This document shows, piece by piece, positions 1-6,765 of a stretch of DNA of 8,894 nt (position 1 is the first letter of the stretch; every line of letters begins with the position of its first letter). The translations under genes and the position numbers were made by a program. The notes beneath the pieces were generated by a model. It did not search any database and was not told where the DNA came from. It saw only the letters and a program-made list of their open reading frames with translations. Source of the DNA: Desulfuromusa sp. (GTDB lineage: Bacteria; Desulfobacterota; Desulfuromonadia; Desulfuromonadales; Geopsychrobacteraceae); contig JAOZLQ010000056.1 of assembly GCA_029934755.1 (NCBI GenBank), positions 4,030 through 12,923 of the forward strand, in the 5' to 3' direction.

Positions 1-737
1 TAAATGACGAACTGGAACTGCACTATCAACCGCAAATTGAAGCTGCTACAGGGCGAAATGCCGGGTTTGAGGCGTTGCTGCGTTGGCAGAGTGCAGAGCT
101 GGGATTTATCCCGCCTGATGATTTTATCCCGATTGCTGAACAATCGGGACAAATTGACCGACTTGGAGATTGGGTTTTCTATCAGGCGTGTCAACAGCTT
201 AGACGTTGGATGGATATGGGGCTTGAGGTAGGAACAATTGCCGTCAATCTGTCGGGAGCGCAATTACGGCAACCGGACCTGGCCAACCGAATCCAGAGTA
301 TTCTGGATGAATTCAAGCTGGGAACACACATGCTGGAGATTGAGCTGACAGAAAGTTCGCTGGTCAATTCCTATGACAAGTCTTTTTCCGTTTTGAAACA
401 GATCAAGGAGATGGGTCTCCGCATCACCATGGATGATTTTGGTACCGGATATTCCTCCCTCTCCTATTTAAAAGATATCCCGTTATCATGTTTAAAGATT
501 GACCGTTCCTTTACCGCAGACATCGGCAAAGACGAGATGTCTGAAAAACTGATCACCTCGATTATCTCGATGGCACATGGATTAGGGTTGGAAGTGGTCG
601 CTGAAGGAGTTGAGAAAAAACACCAGGCCGACTTTTTGACCGCTCTGAATTGTGAATATTTACAGGGATATTATTTTGGTCGCCCAGCTCGTCAAGCTAA
701 TGTCACAGAAACATTACAAAAACGATTAAAAATCTGA
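1..737 (+). CDS. EAL-domain c-di-GMP phosphodiesterase, 5'-truncated
   Basis: This is the C-terminal part of a protein that begins before the window; the frame is open from base 3 (first full codon AAT), so the internal ATG at 90 is not the start. The visible 244 residues are almost exactly one EAL domain, which hydrolyses cyclic di-GMP to pGpG. The residues needed for catalysis are all present: the signature Glu in FEALLRW (codon 69-71), Asn in VNLS (246-248), Glu in ELTE (351-353), the Asp pair in DDFGTGYSS (432-437), Lys in KIDRSF (495-497), Glu in AEGVE (603-605) and Gln in QGYYFGRP (663-665). It therefore looks enzymatically active, unlike degenerate receptor EAL domains such as LapD. 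The opening residues resemble the linker that usually follows a GGDEF domain, so the full protein is probably a GGDEF-EAL or sensor-GGDEF-EAL protein; that part is inference. It is followed 14 bp later by the HDOD gene, probably in one operon. Confidence 0.93.
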   Translation, partial: NDELELHYQPQIEAATGRNAGFEALLRWQSAELGFIPPDDFIPIAEQSGQIDRLGDWVFYQACQQLRRWMDMGLEVGTIAVNLSGAQLRQPDLANRIQSILDEFKLGTHMLEIELTESSLVNSYDKSFSVLKQIKEMGLRITMDDFGTGYSSLSYLKDIPLSCLKIDRSFTADIGKDEMSEKLITSIISMAHGLGLEVVAEGVEKKHQADFLTALNCEYLQGYYFGRPARQANVTETLQKRLKI

Positions 738-751
738 TATAAAGTATTTTA

Positions 752-1609
752 ATGGAAACGATGAATAGTCAAGCAATGATTCAGAAAATTGAGCAATCGG
801 CACAACTAATTTCGTTGCCGGAGGTTTATTTTCGCTTAAAGGAGTTGCTTGCCGACCCTGAATACACGATGGCAGAAGTGGCTCTGCTGGTTAGCCGTGA
901 CCCCGGGCTGGCAACGCAATTTCTGCGGATTGTCAACAGCCCGTTGAATCGAAGATCCAATAAGATAGAAACGGTCAGCCACGCGGTCAGCCTGTTGGGT
1001 AGCCGGCAAGTACATGACATTGCTCTCTGTGCCTCGGTCACTGAAGCCTTTGACGGGATTTTGATCGAGGTGATGAACATGAAACAGTTTTGGCAACGAA
1101 GTGTCTATTGTGCGGTAACAGCGCAACAGCTTGCCATTGCCGGTGATGAAATGGAGAGCGAGCGACTTTTTGTCATGGGATTACTCCATGATATTGGCCA
1201 TCTGTTTATGTATCTAGCGATCCCCGAAGAATCACAACAAGTGATTTTACAAGCAAAAGAACAGCAGAGACCTTTATACCAAATTGAACGTGAACTGCTC
1301 GGGTTTGACTATGCACAAATAGGCAGCAACATGATGCGGAAATGGGATTTACCTAAAAGTCTGCAGGTGACAACCCATTTTCATCCGGAACCGCATATTG
1401 CAACCCAGTTTGACCTGGAGACAGCCCTATTACATCTCAGCTCGCTGTTGACTCAATCCGATCTGGAAGATGGCCAGTTTGGAGCGGGGGCTTTTGTTGT
1501 TGATGACACGGTTTGGGCGACCACCGGATTGACAGAAAAGCAGTGCCTGGAAGTTCAACAGACAGCAGCAGAGCAGTTTGCCGAAGTTGCAACCAGCCTT
1601 TTTCCTTAA
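752..1609 (+). CDS. HDOD-domain signalling protein
   Basis: A 285-residue protein made largely of one HDOD domain (about residues 15-215), the HD-related output domain found in many bacterial signalling proteins. Recognisable features are the opening SLPEVYFRLKELLADP, the DPGLATQFLRIVNSP helix, SHAVSLLGSRQVHDIAL, and HDIGH at residues 146-150. The position that carries the first metal-binding His in catalytic HD enzymes (helix starting W114-Q-R-S117) has no His, which is usual in HDOD proteins and points to a protein-protein or regulatory role rather than hydrolysis. There is no receiver, GGDEF or EAL domain attached and no signal peptide, so it is cytoplasmic. ATG codons at 752 and 761 are both possible starts; neither has a strong Shine-Dalgarno sequence, so translation may be coupled to the EAL gene. 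Its stop lies 3 bp before the TolC gene. Its partner and target are unknown. Confidence 0.88.
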   Translation: METMNSQAMIQKIEQSAQLISLPEVYFRLKELLADPEYTMAEVALLVSRDPGLATQFLRIVNSPLNRRSNKIETVSHAVSLLGSRQVHDIALCASVTEAFDGILIEVMNMKQFWQRSVYCAVTAQQLAIAGDEMESERLFVMGLLHDIGHLFMYLAIPEESQQVILQAKEQQRPLYQIERELLGFDYAQIGSNMMRKWDLPKSLQVTTHFHPEPHIATQFDLETALLHLSSLLTQSDLEDGQFGAGAFVVDDTVWATTGLTEKQCLEVQQTAAEQFAEVATSLFP

Positions 1610-1612
1610 CTG

Positions 1613-3574
1613 ATGACTATGATCTTTTTTCGATTAAAAGCAGATCTGGGTAGCATTTTTGGCAAACCATTTTCTCTGGTTATGCTCCTGCTTTGCCTCG
1701 TCATCCTGACTCCAACGACGTCAGAAGCGGAAATGATAACCCCGTACCAGTCCGTTGAGCAGGCTCTTCAATACAGCCCCCAGTTACAGGCATTAACTCA
1801 TAGTCATCAAGCTGCTCAATTCGATCTTAAGCAATCCCGCGGCCGATATCTCCCCTCTGTCGATTTGTTACTTGGTTATGGTCTGGAACAACATAGTGAT
1901 AGTGCAACCCGAAGAGATGGTTCTGATCCATCCGATAAAGATTGGGATTCGCGGGGAGATGCAACTCTCCGGTTGACCCAGAAAGTTTACGATGGCGGGG
2001 AAACCAGCCAGCAGATTGTGATTCAAAAAGCGTTACTGGATTCTGCCCAGTTCCAGATTCAAAGTGCAGCTCAAGCGGTTGCTCTTGACGCTATAGCCGC
2101 CCATCTGGACGTTTTCAGACAACGTGAACTGGTGGTTCTGGCTGAAAAAAATCTGGCAGTTCATCAAGATATTCACCGATCCTTAGCGGAACGGGCACAG
2201 GCTGGAGCAGGAGATATTGCCGATGTTTCTCAAGCCCAGACACGGCTGGCACGTGCCCAATCGACATTATATCTCAGCAAAGCTGATCTCAGTAAAGCAC
2301 TTGCCAATTATTCTCGAGTCGTAGGATTTGCTCCTGAGCCCAAAAATATAACCTATGCAGGAGTCCCGGAAACCCTCCCGGTCAACTTGGATAAAGCCTT
2401 GGAGCTTATGGTCAATGGGAACCCGGAGCTACGTGTATTGGCGGCAGCTCTCACTGAATCTGAAGCCAGGGTTGCTCTGGCGCGATCACCCTACAAACCA
2501 AAGATAGATGTCCAGCTCAGCAGCCGCTACAATGATCAACTCGAGGGCGACCAATCCTGGCAGAACACCAATGACGCCATGCTGAACCTTCGCTGGAATT
2601 TATTTAATGGAGGACAAGATAAAGCAGCAAAACAAGCAGCCTTATCACGTAAATATCAAAGTCGTTCAGCACGAGACGATAAATTATCTGAACTTCGTGA
2701 GGCGACCTCAGCGGCTTGGCTCACATATCAATCATTGCATAAACAAAAAGCTGCTTATCAAGATGCCGTTACTTATGGACAGAAGACCTTTGATGCATAT
2801 ATAAACCAATTTTCTGTTTCCCAAAGAAGTCTGCTGGATGTTTTGAGTGCCGAGAATGACTACTTTCAGTCAGCCAGCCAATTGATCACCGTCACCATCA
2901 ATGAAACCCTTGCTGCCTATCAAGTTTTAGCATTGACAGGGAACCTCCAAGTTACCAGATGTTCAGGTGTCAGAGAATACCCTGAAGAGTTGGAACACCT
3001 TTCTCAGGCATTGATACTCCCTTCTACCCCTCCGGGGACATCAGTCCCATCAGTCCCAGGCAACCAAATAGTGTTGTCCCAACAACGAAATGAAAAAAAA
3101 CTAAGCGATGATGAACAGCTGAACTCCTTGTATTCCGTTGTAGTTGGCCCCTGTTTAAATCAACAAGAACTGAAACGTGCACACGAAATATTCAACATGT
3201 TAAATTTGGAGTTCAGCCAGAACCCTGGGAAAGGTAAGGTAAAAATCGTTCGCCTACTTGAAGGGATTTATTCTGCGGCGGAAGCGCGGTTAAAATTGTC
3301 AAAAGTCAAAAAAAGTGTTGACTCAGCCTATATCCTTCCCGAGAAAAATCAAAAACTTGGACTTTATCTAGGCTCATTCCATGAAACAAACCGTGCAGCA
3401 AATTTTTCTAAAAAATTAGAGCACATGGGATTTTCAACCCGCCAAATTCCTACTGAAATTGAAATGATCGGTGAAATTTTAACATCTCAACAGACAGATA
3501 AAAAAACCGCACAATTACTACTACAATATATTGATGAGACGGGCATAAGTGCAAATTCAAACCACGTAGATTGA
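1613..3574 (+). CDS. TolC-family outer membrane channel with C-terminal tandem SPOR-like extension
   Basis: At 653 residues this is much longer than ordinary TolC proteins (about 430-490). Residues 1-39 form a signal peptide with a long n-region, a hydrophobic core around 20-33 and likely cleavage after SEA39. Residues about 45-445 form the outer membrane efflux domain, with a classic opening (SVEQALQYSPQLQAL) and closing segments SLLDVLSAENDYFQS (from 405) and YQVLALTGNL (ending near 442). That closing pattern resembles the LapE/AggA branch, which exports large proteins by type I secretion. A Pro/Ser/Thr-rich linker (about 450-500) leads to a C-terminal region that I read as two SPOR-like units: 506-577, beginning LYSVVVGP, and 582-645, beginning LGLYLGSF followed by NRAANFSKKLEHMGF. 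SPOR domains bind glycan strands of peptidoglycan. The start is 3 bp after the HDOD stop with no clear ribosome site, suggesting translational coupling; ATG 1619 is an alternative. The TolC call is secure; the SPOR assignment is by pattern only, and the exported substrate is unknown. Confidence 0.92.
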   Translation: MTMIFFRLKADLGSIFGKPFSLVMLLLCLVILTPTTSEAEMITPYQSVEQALQYSPQLQALTHSHQAAQFDLKQSRGRYLPSVDLLLGYGLEQHSDSATRRDGSDPSDKDWDSRGDATLRLTQKVYDGGETSQQIVIQKALLDSAQFQIQSAAQAVALDAIAAHLDVFRQRELVVLAEKNLAVHQDIHRSLAERAQAGAGDIADVSQAQTRLARAQSTLYLSKADLSKALANYSRVVGFAPEPKNITYAGVPETLPVNLDKALELMVNGNPELRVLAAALTESEARVALARSPYKPKIDVQLSSRYNDQLEGDQSWQNTNDAMLNLRWNLFNGGQDKAAKQAALSRKYQSRSARDDKLSELREATSAAWLTYQSLHKQKAAYQDAVTYGQKTFDAYINQFSVSQRSLLDVLSAENDYFQSASQLITVTINETLAAYQVLALTGNLQVTRCSGVREYPEELEHLSQALILPSTPPGTSVPSVPGNQIVLSQQRNEKKLSDDEQLNSLYSVVVGPCLNQQELKRAHEIFNMLNLEFSQNPGKGKVKIVRLLEGIYSAAEARLKLSKVKKSVDSAYILPEKNQKLGLYLGSFHETNRAANFSKKLEHMGFSTRQIPTEIEMIGEILTSQQTDKKTAQLLLQYIDETGISANSNHVD

Positions 3575-3598
3575 AACTTTTCAGCCCCGCCAAACAGC

Positions 3599-3627
3599 TT
3601 GCATTAACAAGGAGTATAGCGTATATA
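3599..3627 (+). promoter_or_regulatory. Possible sigma-70-type promoter for tRNA-Arg
   Basis: TTGCAT at 3599-3604 and TATATA at 3622-3627 are separated by 17 bp, with the -10 about 11 bp before the mature tRNA 5' end. The -10 is good and the -35 poor. The short leader is consistent with a stand-alone tRNA promoter, but transcription could also arrive from the TolC operon, which ends 64 bp before the tRNA without a visible terminator. Confidence 0.4.
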
Positions 3628-3638
3628 GTACAGCCCAT

Positions 3639-3715
<77 letters not shown>

Positions 3716-3852
3716 ATAAAATCGACCGTTTATCAATTGGCTGTTGTTTTTTACCTGTACCCACCGCGCTTTGATCTTTTTTCCTCCTCAACAACGACTG
3801 ACCCTAAAATCGATACCATCTAGCTAACAAACATGATCCAAAAGGAATTTGA

Positions 3853-4023
3853 ATGTCACTGAGATCGCTCATACTGCTGGTTGCCATCTCAATCGGTGGG
3901 GCAATAGGCTGGCGCTGTGGTTCTTTTGGAGGAATTATGGGCTCTTATCTGGGGAGTGTTCTGGGTTCAGCCATCGGACTTTATTTAGGACGTAAAATCC
4001 AACACAACTTGGATGGTGATTAA
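3853..4023 (+). CDS. Small glycine-rich membrane protein (56 aa)
   Basis: A short ORF with a strong ribosome binding site (AAAGGA at 3841-3846, 6 bp before the ATG). The protein is hydrophobic and glycine-rich: a first membrane segment at about residues 5-20 (LILLVAISIGGAIGW) and a second at about 24-46. Small residues are spaced as in glycine zippers (GGAIG; GGIMGSYLGSVLGSAIGLYLG). It ends with a short charged tail (GRKIQHNLDGD). The most likely form is a small inner-membrane protein with two closely packed helices in a hairpin, possibly oligomeric. I do not recognise a characterised family; similar short glycine-zipper proteins of unknown function occur in related bacteria. There is no operon partner: the tRNA is upstream and a convergent gene downstream. 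Existence is well supported by the ribosome site and composition; the function is unknown. Confidence 0.75.
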   Translation: MSLRSLILLVAISIGGAIGWRCGSFGGIMGSYLGSVLGSAIGLYLGRKIQHNLDGD

Positions 4024-4075
4024 CCAAAAAAGTTGTCCCTTCTCTATGAATACCAATACTAAAAATTCAGCAACC

Positions 4076-4756
4076 TTATTTTTTAGATAATCGAGCAGAA
4101 ACCGGCACCTTCAGCTGAGGACGGTTGAAAAAATCACTATTGATGATGACATAACCAGCCAACCGTTTTTTATCGACAGGAAATTCTGCTAAAACCTTCA
4201 AACTGGCTCGTTCACCCGGGGCAATTATTAATGGTGACAATTCAGCCACAATTTCGGCACTGGTTACTTCCGGGGGTTGTAAGGTGATAGTTTGTGCCGA
4301 CTGATTAATAATTTCCAGCTCGGCCTGTAATGGGCTATTTTTCTTGACACTCCCCCAGCTAACCCGTTGTGGCTGCAAGAATAATTGGGCCTTAACTGTT
4401 CCTAGCAAACTGAAAGTTACAGCATCATGCTTTGGATCGTTCGTTTCGAAAATGACCCTCTTTTGCACCGCCCCACGAAATCCCTGCGAATTAAAGGTCA
4501 ACCGCAACTCACCTATTGCTCCCGGTGCCAAGCGACGGGTTGTCAACAGAGCGGTAGTGCAACCACAAGAGCTACGCAATCGACTGATCTCCAGGACCTG
4601 ATCGCCAGCGTTGTAAAAACGAAAAAGATGGGTGCTTTCATCACCTTGGATAATCTCGCCAAAATCATGATCTAAACGCTCAACAACTAGCGCTGGAGCA
4701 GCAAAAACAGTGCAGGAAAAAAACAACAGCAGCACCAACAGTAAATAACTGCGCAT
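4076..4756 (-). CDS. Exported DUF1573 domain protein
   Basis: A 226-residue protein with a clear N-terminal signal peptide: M-R followed by a leucine-rich core at about residues 4-14, with likely signal peptidase I cleavage near A19/A20. The Cys at 15 is not in a good lipobox, so a lipoprotein is less likely. The mature part starts with the DUF1573 pattern (HDFGEI at 30-35, then the hallmark RSSCGCTT with Cys64 and Cys66), followed by FNSQGFRGAVQKRVIFETNDP. A second beta-rich, immunoglobulin-like half (about 125-224) looks like a related ASH-type repeat without cysteines. The family is periplasmic or surface-located and has no well-established biochemical role. The start is supported by AAAGG 6 bp upstream of the ATG and by an extended -10 promoter. 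It is divergent from hpt and convergent with the small membrane-protein gene; no clear terminator is seen in the 52-bp convergent gap. Confidence 0.9.
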   Translation of the reverse strand: MRSYLLLVLLLFFSCTVFAAPALVVERLDHDFGEIIQGDESTHLFRFYNAGDQVLEISRLRSSCGCTTALLTTRRLAPGAIGELRLTFNSQGFRGAVQKRVIFETNDPKHDAVTFSLLGTVKAQLFLQPQRVSWGSVKKNSPLQAELEIINQSAQTITLQPPEVTSAEIVAELSPLIIAPGERASLKVLAEFPVDKKRLAGYVIINSDFFNRPQLKVPVSARLSKK

Positions 4757-4799
4757 AGATGACCTTTCTTTATTTTAGCTATTTTTCTAACAACTCTGA

Positions 4800-4828
4800 A
4801 TCATAGCATATTTCCCTCGACTAAAACA
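4800..4828 (-). promoter_or_regulatory. Extended -10 promoter for the DUF1573 gene
   Basis: Read on the minus strand, TGCTATGAT (4808 down to 4800) is an extended -10 element with a near-consensus TATGAT. Seventeen bases upstream is a weak -35 (TGTTTT, 4828-4823). Transcription would start near 4793, giving a leader of about 37 bases before the ATG. Confidence 0.55.
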
Positions 4829-4850
4829 CTGATCCGACCGCTTGTTGCAA

Positions 4851-4880
4851 TTGACAGAACTACTTTTTTCCTGTTATAGA
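4851..4880 (+). promoter_or_regulatory. Sigma-70 promoter for hpt
   Basis: A perfect -35 TTGACA (4851-4856) is followed after 18 bp by TATAGA (4875-4880). Transcription would start near 4887, about 33 bases before the hpt ATG. It sits back-to-back with the promoter of the divergent DUF1573 gene, the two -35 elements being about 22 bp apart. Confidence 0.65.
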
Positions 4881-4919
4881 TTGCTGTCAAACTACACACT
4901 TTAGGGAGTTATAAATAAA

Positions 4920-5447
4920 ATGGCGGAGCAAAACCGCAAGATTCTTTTTTCTCGCGAAAGAATAGCTGCAGAAATTAAACGTATTGGTCAAGAAATTAGT
5001 CACGATTACGGTGATGAAGAAATTATGTTGGTTGGAGTGCTAAAAGGCTCTTTTTTATTTATCGCCGACCTGATTCGTGAGATTGAGACCCCATCGGTTA
5101 TTGACTTTGTCCGGCTTGCAAGCTACGGATCTGGCACCCAAACATCTGGAATTATTGAATTTCGCAAGGAACTTGAAATGCCAATTCATGATCGGCATGT
5201 TATTATCGTCGAGGATATCATTGATAGCGGCTACACTTTGGAATGTCTCTATAACAAATTGCTGCTACAGGAACCACGGTCTTTAAAAATTTGTACCTTG
5301 ATTGATAAGAGAGCTCGACGGGAAGTTGAAATCGAAGCAGATTATATCGGTATCAGCATGGAAGATGGTTTCATTATTGGTTACGGTCTTGATCACGACG
5401 AAAAATACCGCAACTTGCCAGACATATATCTGGTTGAAAGTGCCTGA
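4920..5447 (+). CDS. hpt: Hypoxanthine phosphoribosyltransferase
   Basis: A cytoplasmic purine-salvage enzyme that converts hypoxanthine (and usually guanine) plus PRPP to IMP or GMP. At 175 residues it has the normal family length. Visible motifs are the pyrophosphate-binding loop VGVLKGS with Lys42-Gly43, DFVRLASYG in the flexible-loop region, and the type I PRTase PRPP-binding signature VEDIIDSGYT at residues 97-106, with the acidic pair Glu98-Asp99 and the probable catalytic Asp102. The C-terminal half holds the purine-binding strand (DYIGISMEDGFIIGYGLD). The ribosome site AGGGAG (4903-4908) is 11 bp from the ATG, slightly long but the best available. It has its own promoter upstream. The zinc-ribbon gene follows after 118 bp with no T-rich terminator between, so the two may be co-transcribed. 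Confidence 0.95.
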   Translation: MAEQNRKILFSRERIAAEIKRIGQEISHDYGDEEIMLVGVLKGSFLFIADLIREIETPSVIDFVRLASYGSGTQTSGIIEFRKELEMPIHDRHVIIVEDIIDSGYTLECLYNKLLLQEPRSLKICTLIDKRARREVEIEADYIGISMEDGFIIGYGLDHDEKYRNLPDIYLVESA

Positions 5448-5522
5448 TTCCCTATTCGTCTGGGGATCAATCCTTAGTCATGAATCATACAATAGCAACA
5501 GCTCCAGAGACATTGCCCAAGA

Positions 5523-5545
5523 GGTTGCTCACCACTGAGTCAACC
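5523..5545 (+). other. Hairpin just upstream of the zinc-ribbon gene
   Basis: GGTTG-CTCA (5523-5531) pairs with TGAG-T-CAACC (5536-5545) around the loop CCAC: nine base pairs with one bulged T. It is not followed by a T-run, so it is not a standard terminator. It ends 5 bp before the Shine-Dalgarno sequence AAAGGAG (5551-5557) of the next gene. It could protect an mRNA end or tune translation, or be incidental. Confidence 0.35.
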
Positions 5546-5565
5546 CCAACAAAGGAGAATGCCTG

Positions 5566-6645
5566 ATGATCATTGTTTGCCCTGAGTGTTCAACTAAATT
5601 CACCATTAATTCCGACCGAATTCCTGACGGTGGAGCAAAAATGCGCTGCGCCCGTTGTAAACACGTTTTTCTTGTTGAAAAACCGTCTGAATATGTGTCG
5701 CCCATTCTCGAAGTTATGGAGGCCGCTCAGGAAGAGTCCACCATGGACTCAATCGGCCAGCAAGAAAGTCTCTCACAACCACCAGCCACTGATGAAAATC
5801 TCAGCGACACCCCATCAGAGGAGTCGGACTTTGATTACGACAAATTCCAGGAACTTGATTCCAGCACAACCGAAGAGGGCACCTTTACCTTTGGTGCAAA
5901 AACCGAGTCCACCGGGGATTTCACCTTCACAGAATCAGCCAATAACCCTGCTAGCAACAATGAAAAGAACTTTGTCTCAGATAATGATGATGAGAAAATT
6001 TCTGCGCCAACCAACGATGATGAAGTTACCAGTGAAACTCCCTCAGAGACAGTGACACCTACTGAACCTGAAGTCACCACACAAACGATTCCAGAGAAGA
6101 AAGGTGGAGCATTTTCCAGCCTTATCAGAATACTACTACTGTTGATTCTTGGAATTTTAATTATTGGTGGTGTATACGTTTATATAAATGGTACGGATCA
6201 GTTGGATCAAACGATTCAGCAAATTATTGGACAACAAATTGATCGGCCGGTGCAAACCGGCCAGATCACCCTCAGTGCGTTAAAAGGGGAATTCGTCCAG
6301 AATGAGCAAGATGGTGAATTTTTTCTTATCCGCGGAGAAGCAATCAATAACTATTCTGAATCCCGAGCCGCAATACAGGTCAAGGGGGTTATTTTTGACC
6401 AGAATGGCAAACCACTACTGCAAAAAACAGTTTTTTGTGGTAATCCGATTGACGATGAGAAGCTCCATTCACTCTCATTTTTAGAACTGGAAAAAATCAT
6501 GGGAAACCAGTTTGGCAATGAACTCAGTAATATGAAAATTAGCAGCAATCAGTCCATCCGCTTTGCCATCGTCTTCAAAGATCTCCCTAAAAACCTTTCA
6601 GAATTCAGCGTTAAGGTTACATCTTCCAAACCCGCCACTGAGTAA
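5566..6645 (+). CDS. MJ0042 zinc-ribbon / transmembrane / DUF3426 protein
   Basis: A 359-residue protein in four parts. Residues 1-36 are an MJ0042-type zinc ribbon with paired CxxC motifs (Cys5/Cys8 and Cys28/Cys31, 19 residues between the pairs). Residues about 40-180 are a low-complexity acidic linker rich in Glu, Asp, Ser, Thr and Pro. Residues about 187-207 form one transmembrane helix, preceded by a basic patch (EKKGG) and Arg188. Residues about 215-355 are a beta-rich DUF3426-like domain (FFLIRGEAINNYSES, then AAIQVKGVIFDQNGKPL). With no signal peptide and positive charge before the helix, the ribbon and linker should be cytoplasmic and DUF3426 periplasmic. The start is fixed by AAAGGAG 8 bp upstream. 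This architecture is widespread in proteobacteria, especially deltaproteobacteria, but its role is unknown; no metal- or nucleic-acid-binding target can be read from the sequence. It is probably downstream of hpt in the same transcript. Confidence 0.88.
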   Translation: MIIVCPECSTKFTINSDRIPDGGAKMRCARCKHVFLVEKPSEYVSPILEVMEAAQEESTMDSIGQQESLSQPPATDENLSDTPSEESDFDYDKFQELDSSTTEEGTFTFGAKTESTGDFTFTESANNPASNNEKNFVSDNDDEKISAPTNDDEVTSETPSETVTPTEPEVTTQTIPEKKGGAFSSLIRILLLLILGILIIGGVYVYINGTDQLDQTIQQIIGQQIDRPVQTGQITLSALKGEFVQNEQDGEFFLIRGEAINNYSESRAAIQVKGVIFDQNGKPLLQKTVFCGNPIDDEKLHSLSFLELEKIMGNQFGNELSNMKISSNQSIRFAIVFKDLPKNLSEFSVKVTSSKPATE

Positions 6646-6704
6646 ACTCTAGAGATCCCCGCTAAACCATCATTCTGTTGTTACTTTTAAATCGGTCTTA
6701 TCGC

Positions 6705-6737
6705 AAAAAAAACGGCAACCATCCGAGACAGTTACCG
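6705..6737 (-). terminator. Intrinsic terminator of the ferredoxin gene
   Basis: Read on the minus strand, CGGTAACTGTC (6737-6727) and GATGGTTGCCG (6723-6713) pair over 11 bp including three G:U pairs, around the loop TCG, followed at once by eight T. It lies 28 bp after the ferredoxin stop. On the plus strand the G:U pairs become A:C mismatches and the T-run is poor, so it works mainly for the ferredoxin transcript. Confidence 0.85.
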
Positions 6738-6765
6738 CTTTAATTTTGTTGTCAACCAGTGCAGC

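Noticed and set aside
1..737. EAL protein as a LapD-type inactive c-di-GMP receptor
   Set aside because: The EAL signature, acidic pair, lysine and downstream glutamates needed for catalysis are all present, so an active phosphodiesterase is more likely.
826..1126. Overlapping minus-strand reading frames inside the HDOD gene
   Set aside because: They are antisense shadows of a well-supported gene, without ribosome sites or recognisable protein features.
4024..4075. Possible terminator between the small membrane-protein gene and the DUF1573 gene
   Set aside because: Only A/T-rich pairings (such as CTAAAAA with TTTTTAG) and a long-loop AAGTTG/CAACCT-like match were found, with no GC core.
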